Notes under the pieces: generated by a model
Told to the model about the DNA's origin: nothing
Database searches by the model: none
What the model saw: the letters and a program-made list of their open reading frames with translations, nothing else
Part shown: piece by piece, positions 44,450-53,418 of the stretch
Layout of the letters: every line of letters begins with the position of its first letter
How positions within the stretch are numbered: position 1 is the first letter of the stretch
Program-made: the position numbers and the translations under genes
From: Campylobacter concisus
Lineage (GTDB): Bacteria; Campylobacterota; Campylobacteria; Campylobacterales; Campylobacteraceae
DNA: 64,000 nt
Reading direction: 5' to 3'
Assembly (NCBI RefSeq): GCF_003049085.1
Contig: NZ_PIQX01000002.1
Coordinates: 62,001-126,000, forward strand

Positions 44450-47400
44450 ATGTTTTCAAGATTTTTCATAAACCGCCCGATATTTGCGACTGTTATATCT
44501 ATTATCATAGTTATAGCAGGTCTTATGGGTATCAAGGGACTCCCAATAGAAGAGTATCCAAGTCTTACTCCGCCTACTGTCTCTGTAACTGCGACATATA
44601 GCGGTGCTGATGCGCAGACTATCGCTGACTCGGTCGCAAGTGCGATCGAAGATCAGATAAATGGTGTTGAGAATATGCTATATATGCAAAGCACCTCAAG
44701 CTCTGCTGGCACGATGAATATAAGCGTATATTTTAAGATCGGCTCATCGTCAAAACAAGCTACAATCGATGTAAATAACCGCGTGCAAGCAGCTCTTTCA
44801 AGATTACCTCAAGAAGTACAAAATATGGGAGTAACGGTGCGTGAAAGAAGCGGCTCGATCCTTCAAGTTGTTGGCTTTACAAATCCAAATATGGATTTGA
44901 TCGAACTATATAACTATGTAAATTTAAATATTGCTGATGAGATAAAAAGGGTTAGTGGTATAGGCGATACAGTATTGATAGGCGCTAAAGAGTATTCTAT
45001 GAGAATTTGGCTAAAGCCAGACAAGCTCGCTCATTTTAAACTAACTCCAAGCGACGTCATTTCTCAAGTAAAAATTCAAAACTCACAATATGCCGCTGGC
45101 AAGATAGGCGAACAGCCATCGGATGGTGGTAATCCTTATGTCTATTCTGTTCGTACCGATGGACGTCTTAAAAATGCAGCCCAGTTTGGCGATATAATAA
45201 TTAAAAGTTCCGATGGATCAGTGTTGAAGCTAAAAGATGTAGCTACCATAGAGCTTGGAGCAGCTAGCTATGCTAACGATGCGATGTTAAACGGCAAACC
45301 GGCTATTCCTCTTTTGCTATTTTTACAAAACGATGCGAATGCTCTTGCTACCGCAAATGCTGTAAAAGAAAAGCTTAACGAGCTAAAGAAAACTTATCCT
45401 GTTGGACTAGAGCACACCATAGCTTACAATCCAACAGAATTTATAGATGTTTCAATTGATGAGGTTATAAAAACTTTCATTGAAGCGATGGTGCTCGTCT
45501 TAATCGTAATGTACTTTTTCTTAAAAAGTTTTCGTGCAACTATCATTCCGATGCTTGCCGTGCCAGTCTCTATCATAGGCACATTTGGTGGGCTTTATGT
45601 GATGGGCTTTAGTATAAATTTGATCACACTTTTTGCCCTGATCCTTGCCATCGGTATCGTCGTAGATGACGCTATTATCGTCATAGAAAATGTCGAGAGA
45701 ATTTTACATGAAGATAAAGAAATAAGCGTAAAAGACGCGACTTTTAAGGCGATGGAGGAGGTACAAACTCCGGTTATCTCTATCGTACTCGTGCTTTGCG
45801 CAGTTTTCGTGCCAGTTTCATTTATGGAAGGCTTTGTAGGCGTTATACAAAAGCAGTTTGCTCTAACACTTGTTGTTTCTGTTTGTATCTCAGGCTTTGT
45901 TGCTCTTACTCTTACGCCAGCACTTTGTGCGGTTATGCTTAAAAAGCAAGAGAGCAAGCCATTTTGGATAGTTCAGAAATTTAACGACTTCTTTGACTTT
46001 AGCACCAGACTCTTTACGGCCGGAGTGGCTAAAATTTTAAGGCATATTATTATTAGCTTTATTGTAATTGGTATTTTAGGATTTGCCACTTATAAGCTAT
46101 TTGATGCTGTGCCAAAAGGACTTGTGCCTTCAGAAGACAAGGGTGCTTTAATGGTTATCACCTCACTTCCGCCTTCAACAAATATGCTAAAGACAAAAGA
46201 AGAAGTAGTCTCGATTAGCAACGCCATTTTAAGCAATCCAAATGTTGAGTTCACTATGGCTTTTGCAGGTTATGACATACTAGCTAGCTCGCTTAGGGAA
46301 AATTCAGCCGTTAGCTTTATAAAGCTAAAAGATTGGAGTGAGAGAAAAGGCGCTAACAATGGAGCTGATACATTGGCTGGCCAGTTTAACGGTATGCTTT
46401 GGAGCTCAAAAAACTCAATGACATTCGTTGTAAATTTACCGCCTATTATGGGTCTATCAATGACTGGTGGCTTTGAGATGTATCTACAAAATAAAAGCGG
46501 CAAGAGTTACAACGAGATAGAAGCAGATGCTAGAAAGGTAGCTGCAGCAGCAAACGCAAGACCTGAGCTAACAAATGTGAGAACTACGCTTGAGACAAAT
46601 TATCGTCAGTTCAAGATAACAGTTGATAAAGAAAAAGCTAAATTATTTGGCGTAAGTGAGAGCGAAATTTTTAGCACGGTAGCAGCTACTTTTGGCTCTT
46701 ACTATATAAATGACTTCAATCTTGCTGGTAAATCTTACCGAGTATATGCAAGAGCTGAAGAAGGTTTTAGAAATAATCCTGAGGATCTAAGAAAAATTTT
46801 CGTCCGCTCATATGATGGCGGCATGGTGCCACTAAATTCAGTAGCAACACTTACAAGAACGATCGGACCTGATATCGTTGATAGATTTAACCTCTTTCCA
46901 TCAGCTAAGATCATGGGCGATCCAAAACCTGGCTATACATCAGGTGATGCGATCAGAGCGATCCAAGAGGTCGTAAATGACACGCTAAGCAGCGAGGACT
47001 ACGCTATAAGCTGGGCGGGAACGGCGTATCAAGAGGTAAATTCTCAGGGAACTGGCACGGTTGCTTTTATCTTTGGTATGATCTTTGTATTTCTCATCCT
47101 TGCTGCTCAGTACGAGAGATGGCTCATTCCACTTGCGGTTATCACAGCCGTGCCATTTGCGGTATTTGGCTCGTTGCTAGCTGTTTGGATAAGAGGCCTA
47201 ACAAATGATATCTACTTTGAGATCGGACTCTTGCTACTCATCGGTCTGGCGGCTAAAAATGCCATTTTGATCGTAGAGTTTGCAATGCAAGAGCATGATA
47301 GTGGTAAGAGTATATTTGACTCAGCGATAAATGCGGCTAAACTTCGCTTTAGACCTATCGTAATGACATCAATTGCATTTACGCTTGGCGTCTTCCCGAT

Positions 47401-47575
47401 GGTTATAAGCACAGGTGCTGGTGCAGCTTCTCGCCACTCACTAGGAACTGGCGTGGTTGGTGGCATGATCGCTTCTACGACGATAGCTATATTTTTCGTG
47501 CCAATGTTTTATTATTTGCTTGAAAATTTAAATGAGAAATACTGGAAAAAGGGAGCAAAAAAAGATGAAAAATAA
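44450..47575 (+). CDS. cmeB: CmeB, RND multidrug efflux transporter
   Basis: The 1041-residue inner-membrane pump of the HAE1 family exports bile salts and many antibiotics by proton exchange. It starts with MFSRFFINRPIFATVISIII as usual, has the first porter domain, the helix 4 motif GIVVDDAIIVIENVER with the proton-relay Asp pair, helix 10 Lys in LLIGLAAKNAILIVEFA, and 12 membrane helices in total. It starts 10 bp after cmeA and its end overlaps cmeC by 11 bp. Confidence 0.96.
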   Translation: MFSRFFINRPIFATVISIIIVIAGLMGIKGLPIEEYPSLTPPTVSVTATYSGADAQTIADSVASAIEDQINGVENMLYMQSTSSSAGTMNISVYFKIGSSSKQATIDVNNRVQAALSRLPQEVQNMGVTVRERSGSILQVVGFTNPNMDLIELYNYVNLNIADEIKRVSGIGDTVLIGAKEYSMRIWLKPDKLAHFKLTPSDVISQVKIQNSQYAAGKIGEQPSDGGNPYVYSVRTDGRLKNAAQFGDIIIKSSDGSVLKLKDVATIELGAASYANDAMLNGKPAIPLLLFLQNDANALATANAVKEKLNELKKTYPVGLEHTIAYNPTEFIDVSIDEVIKTFIEAMVLVLIVMYFFLKSFRATIIPMLAVPVSIIGTFGGLYVMGFSINLITLFALILAIGIVVDDAIIVIENVERILHEDKEISVKDATFKAMEEVQTPVISIVLVLCAVFVPVSFMEGFVGVIQKQFALTLVVSVCISGFVALTLTPALCAVMLKKQESKPFWIVQKFNDFFDFSTRLFTAGVAKILRHIIISFIVIGILGFATYKLFDAVPKGLVPSEDKGALMVITSLPPSTNMLKTKEEVVSISNAILSNPNVEFTMAFAGYDILASSLRENSAVSFIKLKDWSERKGANNGADTLAGQFNGMLWSSKNSMTFVVNLPPIMGLSMTGGFEMYLQNKSGKSYNEIEADARKVAAAANARPELTNVRTTLETNYRQFKITVDKEKAKLFGVSESEIFSTVAATFGSYYINDFNLAGKSYRVYARAEEGFRNNPEDLRKIFVRSYDGGMVPLNSVATLTRTIGPDIVDRFNLFPSAKIMGDPKPGYTSGDAIRAIQEVVNDTLSSEDYAISWAGTAYQEVNSQGTGTVAFIFGMIFVFLILAAQYERWLIPLAVITAVPFAVFGSLLAVWIRGLTNDIYFEIGLLLLIGLAAKNAILIVEFAMQEHDSGKSIFDSAINAAKLRFRPIVMTSIAFTLGVFPMVISTGAGAASRHSLGTGVVGGMIASTTIAIFFVPMFYYLLENLNEKYWKKGAKKDEK

Positions 47576-48947
47576 GGCGTTTATACTTATAACGGCGGCA
47601 TTTTTAGCTGGTTGCTCATTTCGTCCAGATATGCCAAATGTAGATACAAATTTCACATCTACTTACACCTATGAGACAAGTGATATAAGGGATCTTTGGT
47701 GGAGAGAATTTAAAGATGAAAATTTAAATTCTCTAGTGGAAAATGCACTTGAGAAAAATACAAATTTACGTGTTGCTTATTTAAATTTAGAGAAAGCAAA
47801 AGCAAGCCTTGGCGTAGCTGAGGCGGATTTGCTTCCTGGTATAAATTTAAATGTAGGCTACGAAAAAGCAAAAAGTAGCGGCGAAACATATACTAAACAA
47901 CCACAAACTCGTTATAGAAAATCAGATATAAATTTAGGATTAAATTATGAGATCGATCTTTGGGGTAGAGTAAGAAATAATGTAGCAGCAGCTGAAGAAA
48001 GCCTAAATGCAACCAAATTTGACTACGATAGCGCGAGACTAAGTATCAGCTCAAGTGTTGCAAAAAGCTACTTTGCGTTAGTTTCATTAAATATGCAAGA
48101 AGCTGTGCTAAGAGAGACTTTAAAAACCTATGAAGACACGCTAGCACTTCGTAAAACACAGCTTGATCTTGGAAGCATAAACGAGATGACCTATTTGCAA
48201 AGCAAGGCAGCAGTAGAAAGCGCTAAGACCAATCTTACTTCTAGATTAAACGAAAAGTCAAAGGCTATCACCTCACTAGCCATCTTGACTGGTAAAAGTA
48301 ATAATGAAATTTTAAATGGAGCTATTGCTAGCTCGCAAAATTTACCAGTTTCTTCAGAGATAAGTGCTGGCATCAGCTCTGAAATTTTGCTAAGAAGAAG
48401 CGACGTGGCAAAGGCACTGGCTGATTTAAAAGCTACAAATGCTCTTGTTGGTGTTGCAAGGGCTGAGTATTTTCCAAGCATTTCACTGACTGGGCTTTTT
48501 GGCTTTTCAAGTATTGATTTTGAAAATATCTTTGTTGGAAATGCCAATACATGGAGCATAGGCGGCTCTTTAGCGCAGAAAATTTTTAATTTTGGTAGGA
48601 CAAAAAATAATGTCGCAGTGGCTAAAACAAATGAACAAATTGCCGCTGTTAATTATGAAGCAGCGGTAAAATCGGCTCTTGGCGAAGTAAGAGATGCGCT
48701 TGTTTCAAGGCAAAATGCAAAAATTTCTTTGGAACAAGTGAAAAATTTGCTAAAATCTCAACAAAGAATTTACTCGCTTGCTAAAGAGCAATATGACGCT
48801 GGCTATATCGGCCACTTAGAGCTTCTTGATGCGGAGAGAAATTTGCTTCAAGCAAAATTACAAGACGTCTCAGCTAAGCTTGATGAGGTTGATAGTGCAG
48901 TCGAAGTTTATAGAGCACTTGGCGGCGGTTTTAAGTTAGAAAAATAA
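47565..48947 (+). CDS. cmeC: CmeC, outer membrane channel of the CmeABC pump
   Basis: The 460-residue TolC/OprM-type lipoprotein has lipobox LAGC (Cys17) and two internally repeated halves, each with RLSISSSVAKSYFALVSL-type and VKSALGEVRDALVS-type helices. WWREFKDENLNSLVENAL near the start is typical. I start at the ATG at 47565, with GGGAG upstream and a proper signal peptide; an upstream in-frame start would put 11 charged residues first. It overlaps cmeB by 11 bp. Confidence 0.94.
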   Translation: MKNKAFILITAAFLAGCSFRPDMPNVDTNFTSTYTYETSDIRDLWWREFKDENLNSLVENALEKNTNLRVAYLNLEKAKASLGVAEADLLPGINLNVGYEKAKSSGETYTKQPQTRYRKSDINLGLNYEIDLWGRVRNNVAAAEESLNATKFDYDSARLSISSSVAKSYFALVSLNMQEAVLRETLKTYEDTLALRKTQLDLGSINEMTYLQSKAAVESAKTNLTSRLNEKSKAITSLAILTGKSNNEILNGAIASSQNLPVSSEISAGISSEILLRRSDVAKALADLKATNALVGVARAEYFPSISLTGLFGFSSIDFENIFVGNANTWSIGGSLAQKIFNFGRTKNNVAVAKTNEQIAAVNYEAAVKSALGEVRDALVSRQNAKISLEQVKNLLKSQQRIYSLAKEQYDAGYIGHLELLDAERNLLQAKLQDVSAKLDEVDSAVEVYRALGGGFKLEK

Positions 48948-48964
48948 TTAAAAAAGGAGAGCAA

Positions 48965-49192
48965 TTGGGAACTAAGATATTAAATTTCTTGTTTTCTTGG
49001 GGTTTTTTCGTTTTTGCTATCGCTCTTGGCGTAGCATTATGGTTTGCGATAAATTACGTTGATACATTTAGGCTTGAGTCAAGCTTTTATGATATCGGTG
49101 AGATATTTATGATGGCGGCTGTTTTTTGTATCGCCTTTTATGTGATCGCAGCAATATTTGTTATTCCTATTAGAGCGATCAAAAAATCTTAA
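48965..49192 (+). CDS. Small membrane protein, 75 residues
   Basis: A TTG start has AAGGAG 5-10 bp before it. The product has two hydrophobic helices (about residues 8-30 and 47-67) and a basic tail (PIRAIKKS). It lies 17 bp after cmeC and is probably cotranscribed with the pump. I recognise no family; it may be a small pump partner or unrelated. Confidence 0.7.
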   Translation: MGTKILNFLFSWGFFVFAIALGVALWFAINYVDTFRLESSFYDIGEIFMMAAVFCIAFYVIAAIFVIPIRAIKKS

Positions 49193-49195
49193 TCT

Positions 49196-49224
49196 TTCAT
49201 CTAAGGACAAAATCCTTAGATGAA
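49196..49224 (+). terminator. 12-bp perfect hairpin at the end of the cme unit
   Basis: TTCATCTAAGGA pairs perfectly with TCCTTAGATGAA around a 5-base loop (CAAAA), 4 bp past the small membrane gene. No T tract follows, so it is either an imperfect terminator, an mRNA-end stabiliser or the boundary of the accessory block. Confidence 0.5.
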
Positions 49225-49285
49225 CTCCTTGACTTCATTATGTAAAATTCTTAGATTTTTGATTATTTATTTTAAAAATTTATTT

Positions 49286-49912
49286 ATGAAATTTACCGCA
49301 TTTATATTACTACTTCTAACAAGTATATTCTTAATAGCTTGCTCAGCCAATCAAGCAAACAAAAAGATAAGTAACTCTGAACTAGAAAACTTAGCTAAAC
49401 AATATGGTGGAGTATATATATTTGATGAGAGGTCTGTTGATGAGATAGAGAGAAGAGAAAGAGAAAGAAACGATTATATGGATGATTTCTTTAAAAATAA
49501 TAAAAGAAATTTTAAAAGAGCTGACCTAGAAATCATGGATCAAAAACTCCCTCAAGCCCTCTCAAATGGTAAAAAATACTACACTCGCTGGATATATTAT
49601 GAAAACCAAACTGGTAAGAAAGCCAAAACTTCTGAAGTCTATATAAATAAAATAATTGAGTTTATAGGTTTAGAAAATTTTAACAAAGAAAAACCATATT
49701 TAGATTTAGGAAAATTATATGTAGATGATAATGGAGAAATAGTTCCTATAAGCATAGATGTTTATTATGAAACATATAGTACTAGATATGGCTTATTTGG
49801 AGATGAAGGAATGGGAATAAGCTTTAGTAAAAAAAGTATAGTTTCGGTAAGTGGTGGAAACAAATTCATTCTAACAAACAACAAATTCATAAAAGCAAAC
49901 AAGGACAAGTAA
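49286..49912 (+). CDS. Lipoprotein upstream of a lipase-like gene, candidate immunity protein
   Basis: The 208-residue protein has a clear lipoprotein signal (MKFTAFILLLLTSIFLIAC, Cys19). The mature part is charged and begins SANQANKKISNSELENLAKQ. I recognise no family. I start at the ATG at 49286; an in-frame ATG at 49220 sits in the 12-bp hairpin and would put 22 residues before the signal peptide. Its stop touches the GTG of the lipase gene. Type VI lipase effectors are often neutralised by periplasmic lipoproteins encoded next to them, which makes this a candidate immunity protein by context only. Confidence 0.75.
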   Translation: MKFTAFILLLLTSIFLIACSANQANKKISNSELENLAKQYGGVYIFDERSVDEIERRERERNDYMDDFFKNNKRNFKRADLEIMDQKLPQALSNGKKYYTRWIYYENQTGKKAKTSEVYINKIIEFIGLENFNKEKPYLDLGKLYVDDNGEIVPISIDVYYETYSTRYGLFGDEGMGISFSKKSIVSVSGGNKFILTNNKFIKANKDK

Positions 49913-52900
49913 GTGCTAACTAAAAAATCAAATAAAGAGCTAATAAATTGCTTTAAAGACTATATTGATATAGCTGATGCAAGTTATGCAATGCTTCATA
50001 ATGTATTTGAAAATGAAAGAAATGGACTTGATGAGCTTTATGATAAATTTGGTAAAGATAATGTCCCTGAAAACATTGTAAATTCTTATAGAGAAGATGA
50101 AATAAAAAAGCCTATTTGGAGATATAAAGACAACATAAGAAAAGGTGATATTTTAAATGGTGATATCCAAGATAAAGATGGAAATGTGGTAAAAAAAGCA
50201 GGTAATCCCACTGCTTATGCTCTTTGTATTGAAGCTAGATTTATGGCTGATAAGATTATCAAAAAGCCATATACTGGTAAAAAATTTATTAAGTCAGACA
50301 ATGATGTTACAAATTTTATAGATACGCCATTAGGTAAAGACGGTAGCTATCAAGAAGCAGAAATTTTCTACACCCCTGAATCCCTCTCTCCTCGCACAAA
50401 ACTCTTTGTTAATCGCTATGAGCTAGTAAAGCACATACCTAATCAAAAATCTGGTTTTAGCTCAACTATATTTTATGACACGCTTAAGTCAAACTATATA
50501 ATAGGCTTTAGAGGAACAGAGATGAAAATGAATGATCTCTTAGATGATGCCTTTATGGCTATCACATCAAGAGCGCTTATGCAAATATCTGCCTTAAAAT
50601 CACTTCAATCCTCTATGCAAGAAGCTATAAATTCTCATAGTCAAAACTTAAGTGGTTTAGATAATACCGCCAAAGACATTATCCTATCAGGTCACTCATT
50701 AGGAGGCCATCTAGCTCAAATATATGCAGTAACCTTTAAAGATAGCGGAGTAAAAGAACTTTATACTTATAACGCTCCAGGAATTTATGGTGGCATATTA
50801 GCTTCAGCTTTTACTTGGAGCTTAAGGCTTCTTAGCTTTGTAGCCAAAGCCATAGCAAAAGGTACAAGATGGATAGCAAGAGTCATAGACAAAGATGGCT
50901 TTATAGGAAAGATGGTAGGCTCAGTCTTTAATAAGATAAAAGGCATGTTTGGCTTTAAAGATGATAAGAGTAGTGTAGATGAATACGTAGATGTAGTTAA
51001 AAATAATGAACAAGCCCAAAAGACTCTTGCAGATAAAAAAGTAAGCTCTAATATAAATAAAGCTAGCAAAGAAAAAGATATAGACATAGAGATACATCAC
51101 GTAGAGAGCGTTAAACAAAGTATCAATAGAGATGAAGATAGCTTTTCAAAAGATGTAGCTGTTTTGATAGAGCCTACCTTTTCAGTCATATCTGATCTAG
51201 GCTATAAGCTAGGCATAGATACAACTGGCGAAGTAAAGTATGAAAATACCGAGAATAGACACTTGGTGAATATATTAATTAGATCTCACTTTTTAAAAGA
51301 GAGCGTTTTGGTTTTATATATGTTGTGTTATCTCTTGGAAAACAAAGAAAATGAAGCCAAAATAGAAGGCAAAGATATAGCTGAAGCACTTGATTATCTA
51401 AATGAATATATCCAGTCGCTTAAATTTAAACTAAAATGCATAAGATCGAAGTTAAATTTGGATGTAAATATAGATGATATAAGTGATGCTTCTATGCTAG
51501 ATACGCCTTTATATATCTTTTATGCTTATTTAAATCTCTTTTACGAATATGGCAAATTTAGTGATGAAAATTTTAAGCAAGATATGGTCGGGTATATAAT
51601 AGAAAATTTAGGCAGCATCATAGATAAAAATAGCAACAAAGAAGCACATCTAGTAAAGATACTAGATATAGATGATCTAGACAAACTAGATGCGACAAAG
51701 ATAGTAAGTGACGCTAGAGCTGGCGATATAGATATGCTAGTGGCAATTTGTGCTTTGAATTTATTTGTATTTGAAAAAAAGATAGATGTAAATGAACTTG
51801 GTAAATACTTCTCTTATAGCAAAAACATCTATAAAAATATAACGATACTACGAGATAATAGAGTAGATATAGCAGAGGCTAGCATCTTCGTAAAAGATAG
51901 AATAGATATGCTAAAGAGCATAATAAATCTAAAATATGCGGATTTAGTAAAGTTAAAAGAAAATGAAAATTTTTTAGCTAGCATAGACTCTAATGACATA
52001 AGCTCTAGCGATGAAGCTATAGTAATAGCTAATAATAAATCCGCTCAAAATAATGATGATGTAGCTTACAATAATAAAGTAGCAACCGATGATATAAAAG
52101 CTCTTATGAATGAGAGCGTGGGAAGTATCTTTTATAAAAATAACGACACCCTTAGTGTAAGTGCAGTGGATAAAAGTATAGTTGATGTTGAAGTATTAAA
52201 GGAGATATTTAAGCTAGATAGTAAAAATATGAATCAAAGAATATATCTAAACTCTGCCCTTTTGTCTAAAGCCAATGAAGAGGAGGATTATCCACTTTAT
52301 TTTAAAGACGAAAAATATAATAGTGATGAGAATATCCCTCTAAATTTTACTCATCAGCCAAGAGATGAGGATAAAGATATAGGAAGGCTAAGTGTTGCTT
52401 ATAGAAATTCTCAAGCAAATGTATTAAATTATTCACTATTAAATAAGAGTCTAAATATCGATCTGAAACCAATGAGCAAAAAGACTAAAGAGGCTCTTTC
52501 AAATTTAAATCAAAGGCAAAATTTACAAAAAGATAATCAATCTAAAGAAATTTCATCCATTGCGACTTCATGCCCTGTCATAGAGGATGACACTATCATT
52601 TGCCCACATGGCGGTCATGTGATCTTAAAAAGTAGGGCGGGCAGGAGCATAAGATCAGACGATCAAGGCGTGATACTCGATGTTGATTTTATAAACTCAC
52701 CGATAGTGGGCTGCTCAGCTAGGATTCCATGCGTCATAGTGTCTTATGTACCAAGATCAGCACTTAGTATAAAAAGCATGAATGATCACTACGCTGTAAT
52801 GCAAGATCTAGTGCCAAACTGTCTAAGCAACACTGGCTCTTCGCTAAGGTGCATAAAAAAAGAGAATAAACTAAAACTAGAGCATAGTTTAAGTAATCCT

Positions 52901-53416
52901 GGTATGCAAGATAGTAGCGAAGTAATAAAAGATATAAATTTAAATAATGCCTACATAAGGCTTCATATAAAATCAGCCCTTAATCAAACAGATAATCTTG
53001 CCGTTTGTATATATAAGCTAAATGATGTGGAATATAAAAACCAAGAGGGATTTAAAGAAATGAAGCTAAATTTAGACGAAGGCTCTGATATAAAAGATAA
53101 GAAGCTAAAAGAGTATCTAAAGGCCCGATTTAGAGATGATAAATTTAGCATCTCATCATTTAACTTTAAATACTCGCTTATGAATAAAAATTTTATTTTT
53201 ATTACCCCTAAATATACTGAGCCTATCTATAAAGATATGACGCTTCCTAAGAGCGGAATAGGATTTTTTCAATTTGTAGATGATATTAGCGACGATAATA
53301 GCCTTATCTATATTACGCCAAGTAAGGCAAAAGCAGTATGTATAAAATTTGCTTGTGGATTAGATAGTGAATATAGCGATGATATAAATATAATTAAAAC
53401 AGTAGTGGTGGCATAA
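49913..53416 (+). CDS. Large lipase-like protein with Cys-rich PAAR-like C-terminal segment
   Basis: The start is GTG directly after the lipoprotein gene. Residues 1-320 form an alpha/beta hydrolase of the class 3 lipase type: YIIGFRGTEMKMNDLLDD gives the oxyanion side and ILSGHSLGGHLAQIYA the nucleophile, Ser262. A long helical region (about 330-880) follows without a match. Residues 890-985 hold IICPHGGHVIL, then GCSARIPCVIVSYVP and SLRCIKK, a CPHGG...GC...PC pattern I associate with PAAR-like proteins of contractile injection systems. No signal peptide is visible. I infer a delivered phospholipase; no secretion genes are in the window. Confidence 0.7.
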   Translation: MLTKKSNKELINCFKDYIDIADASYAMLHNVFENERNGLDELYDKFGKDNVPENIVNSYREDEIKKPIWRYKDNIRKGDILNGDIQDKDGNVVKKAGNPTAYALCIEARFMADKIIKKPYTGKKFIKSDNDVTNFIDTPLGKDGSYQEAEIFYTPESLSPRTKLFVNRYELVKHIPNQKSGFSSTIFYDTLKSNYIIGFRGTEMKMNDLLDDAFMAITSRALMQISALKSLQSSMQEAINSHSQNLSGLDNTAKDIILSGHSLGGHLAQIYAVTFKDSGVKELYTYNAPGIYGGILASAFTWSLRLLSFVAKAIAKGTRWIARVIDKDGFIGKMVGSVFNKIKGMFGFKDDKSSVDEYVDVVKNNEQAQKTLADKKVSSNINKASKEKDIDIEIHHVESVKQSINRDEDSFSKDVAVLIEPTFSVISDLGYKLGIDTTGEVKYENTENRHLVNILIRSHFLKESVLVLYMLCYLLENKENEAKIEGKDIAEALDYLNEYIQSLKFKLKCIRSKLNLDVNIDDISDASMLDTPLYIFYAYLNLFYEYGKFSDENFKQDMVGYIIENLGSIIDKNSNKEAHLVKILDIDDLDKLDATKIVSDARAGDIDMLVAICALNLFVFEKKIDVNELGKYFSYSKNIYKNITILRDNRVDIAEASIFVKDRIDMLKSIINLKYADLVKLKENENFLASIDSNDISSSDEAIVIANNKSAQNNDDVAYNNKVATDDIKALMNESVGSIFYKNNDTLSVSAVDKSIVDVEVLKEIFKLDSKNMNQRIYLNSALLSKANEEEDYPLYFKDEKYNSDENIPLNFTHQPRDEDKDIGRLSVAYRNSQANVLNYSLLNKSLNIDLKPMSKKTKEALSNLNQRQNLQKDNQSKEISSIATSCPVIEDDTIICPHGGHVILKSRAGRSIRSDDQGVILDVDFINSPIVGCSARIPCVIVSYVPRSALSIKSMNDHYAVMQDLVPNCLSNTGSSLRCIKKENKLKLEHSLSNPGMQDSSEVIKDINLNNAYIRLHIKSALNQTDNLAVCIYKLNDVEYKNQEGFKEMKLNLDEGSDIKDKKLKEYLKARFRDDKFSISSFNFKYSLMNKNFIFITPKYTEPIYKDMTLPKSGIGFFQFVDDISDDNSLIYITPSKAKAVCIKFACGLDSEYSDDINIIKTVVVA

Positions 53417-53418
53417 CG

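Noticed and set aside
45595-45957. 120-codon frame opposite cmeB
   Set aside because: Antisense to a conserved RND membrane region; no evidence of its own.
49220-49285. Earlier ATG for the lipoprotein gene
   Set aside because: It lies in the 12-bp hairpin, has no ribosome site, and would put 22 residues before a complete lipoprotein signal peptide.
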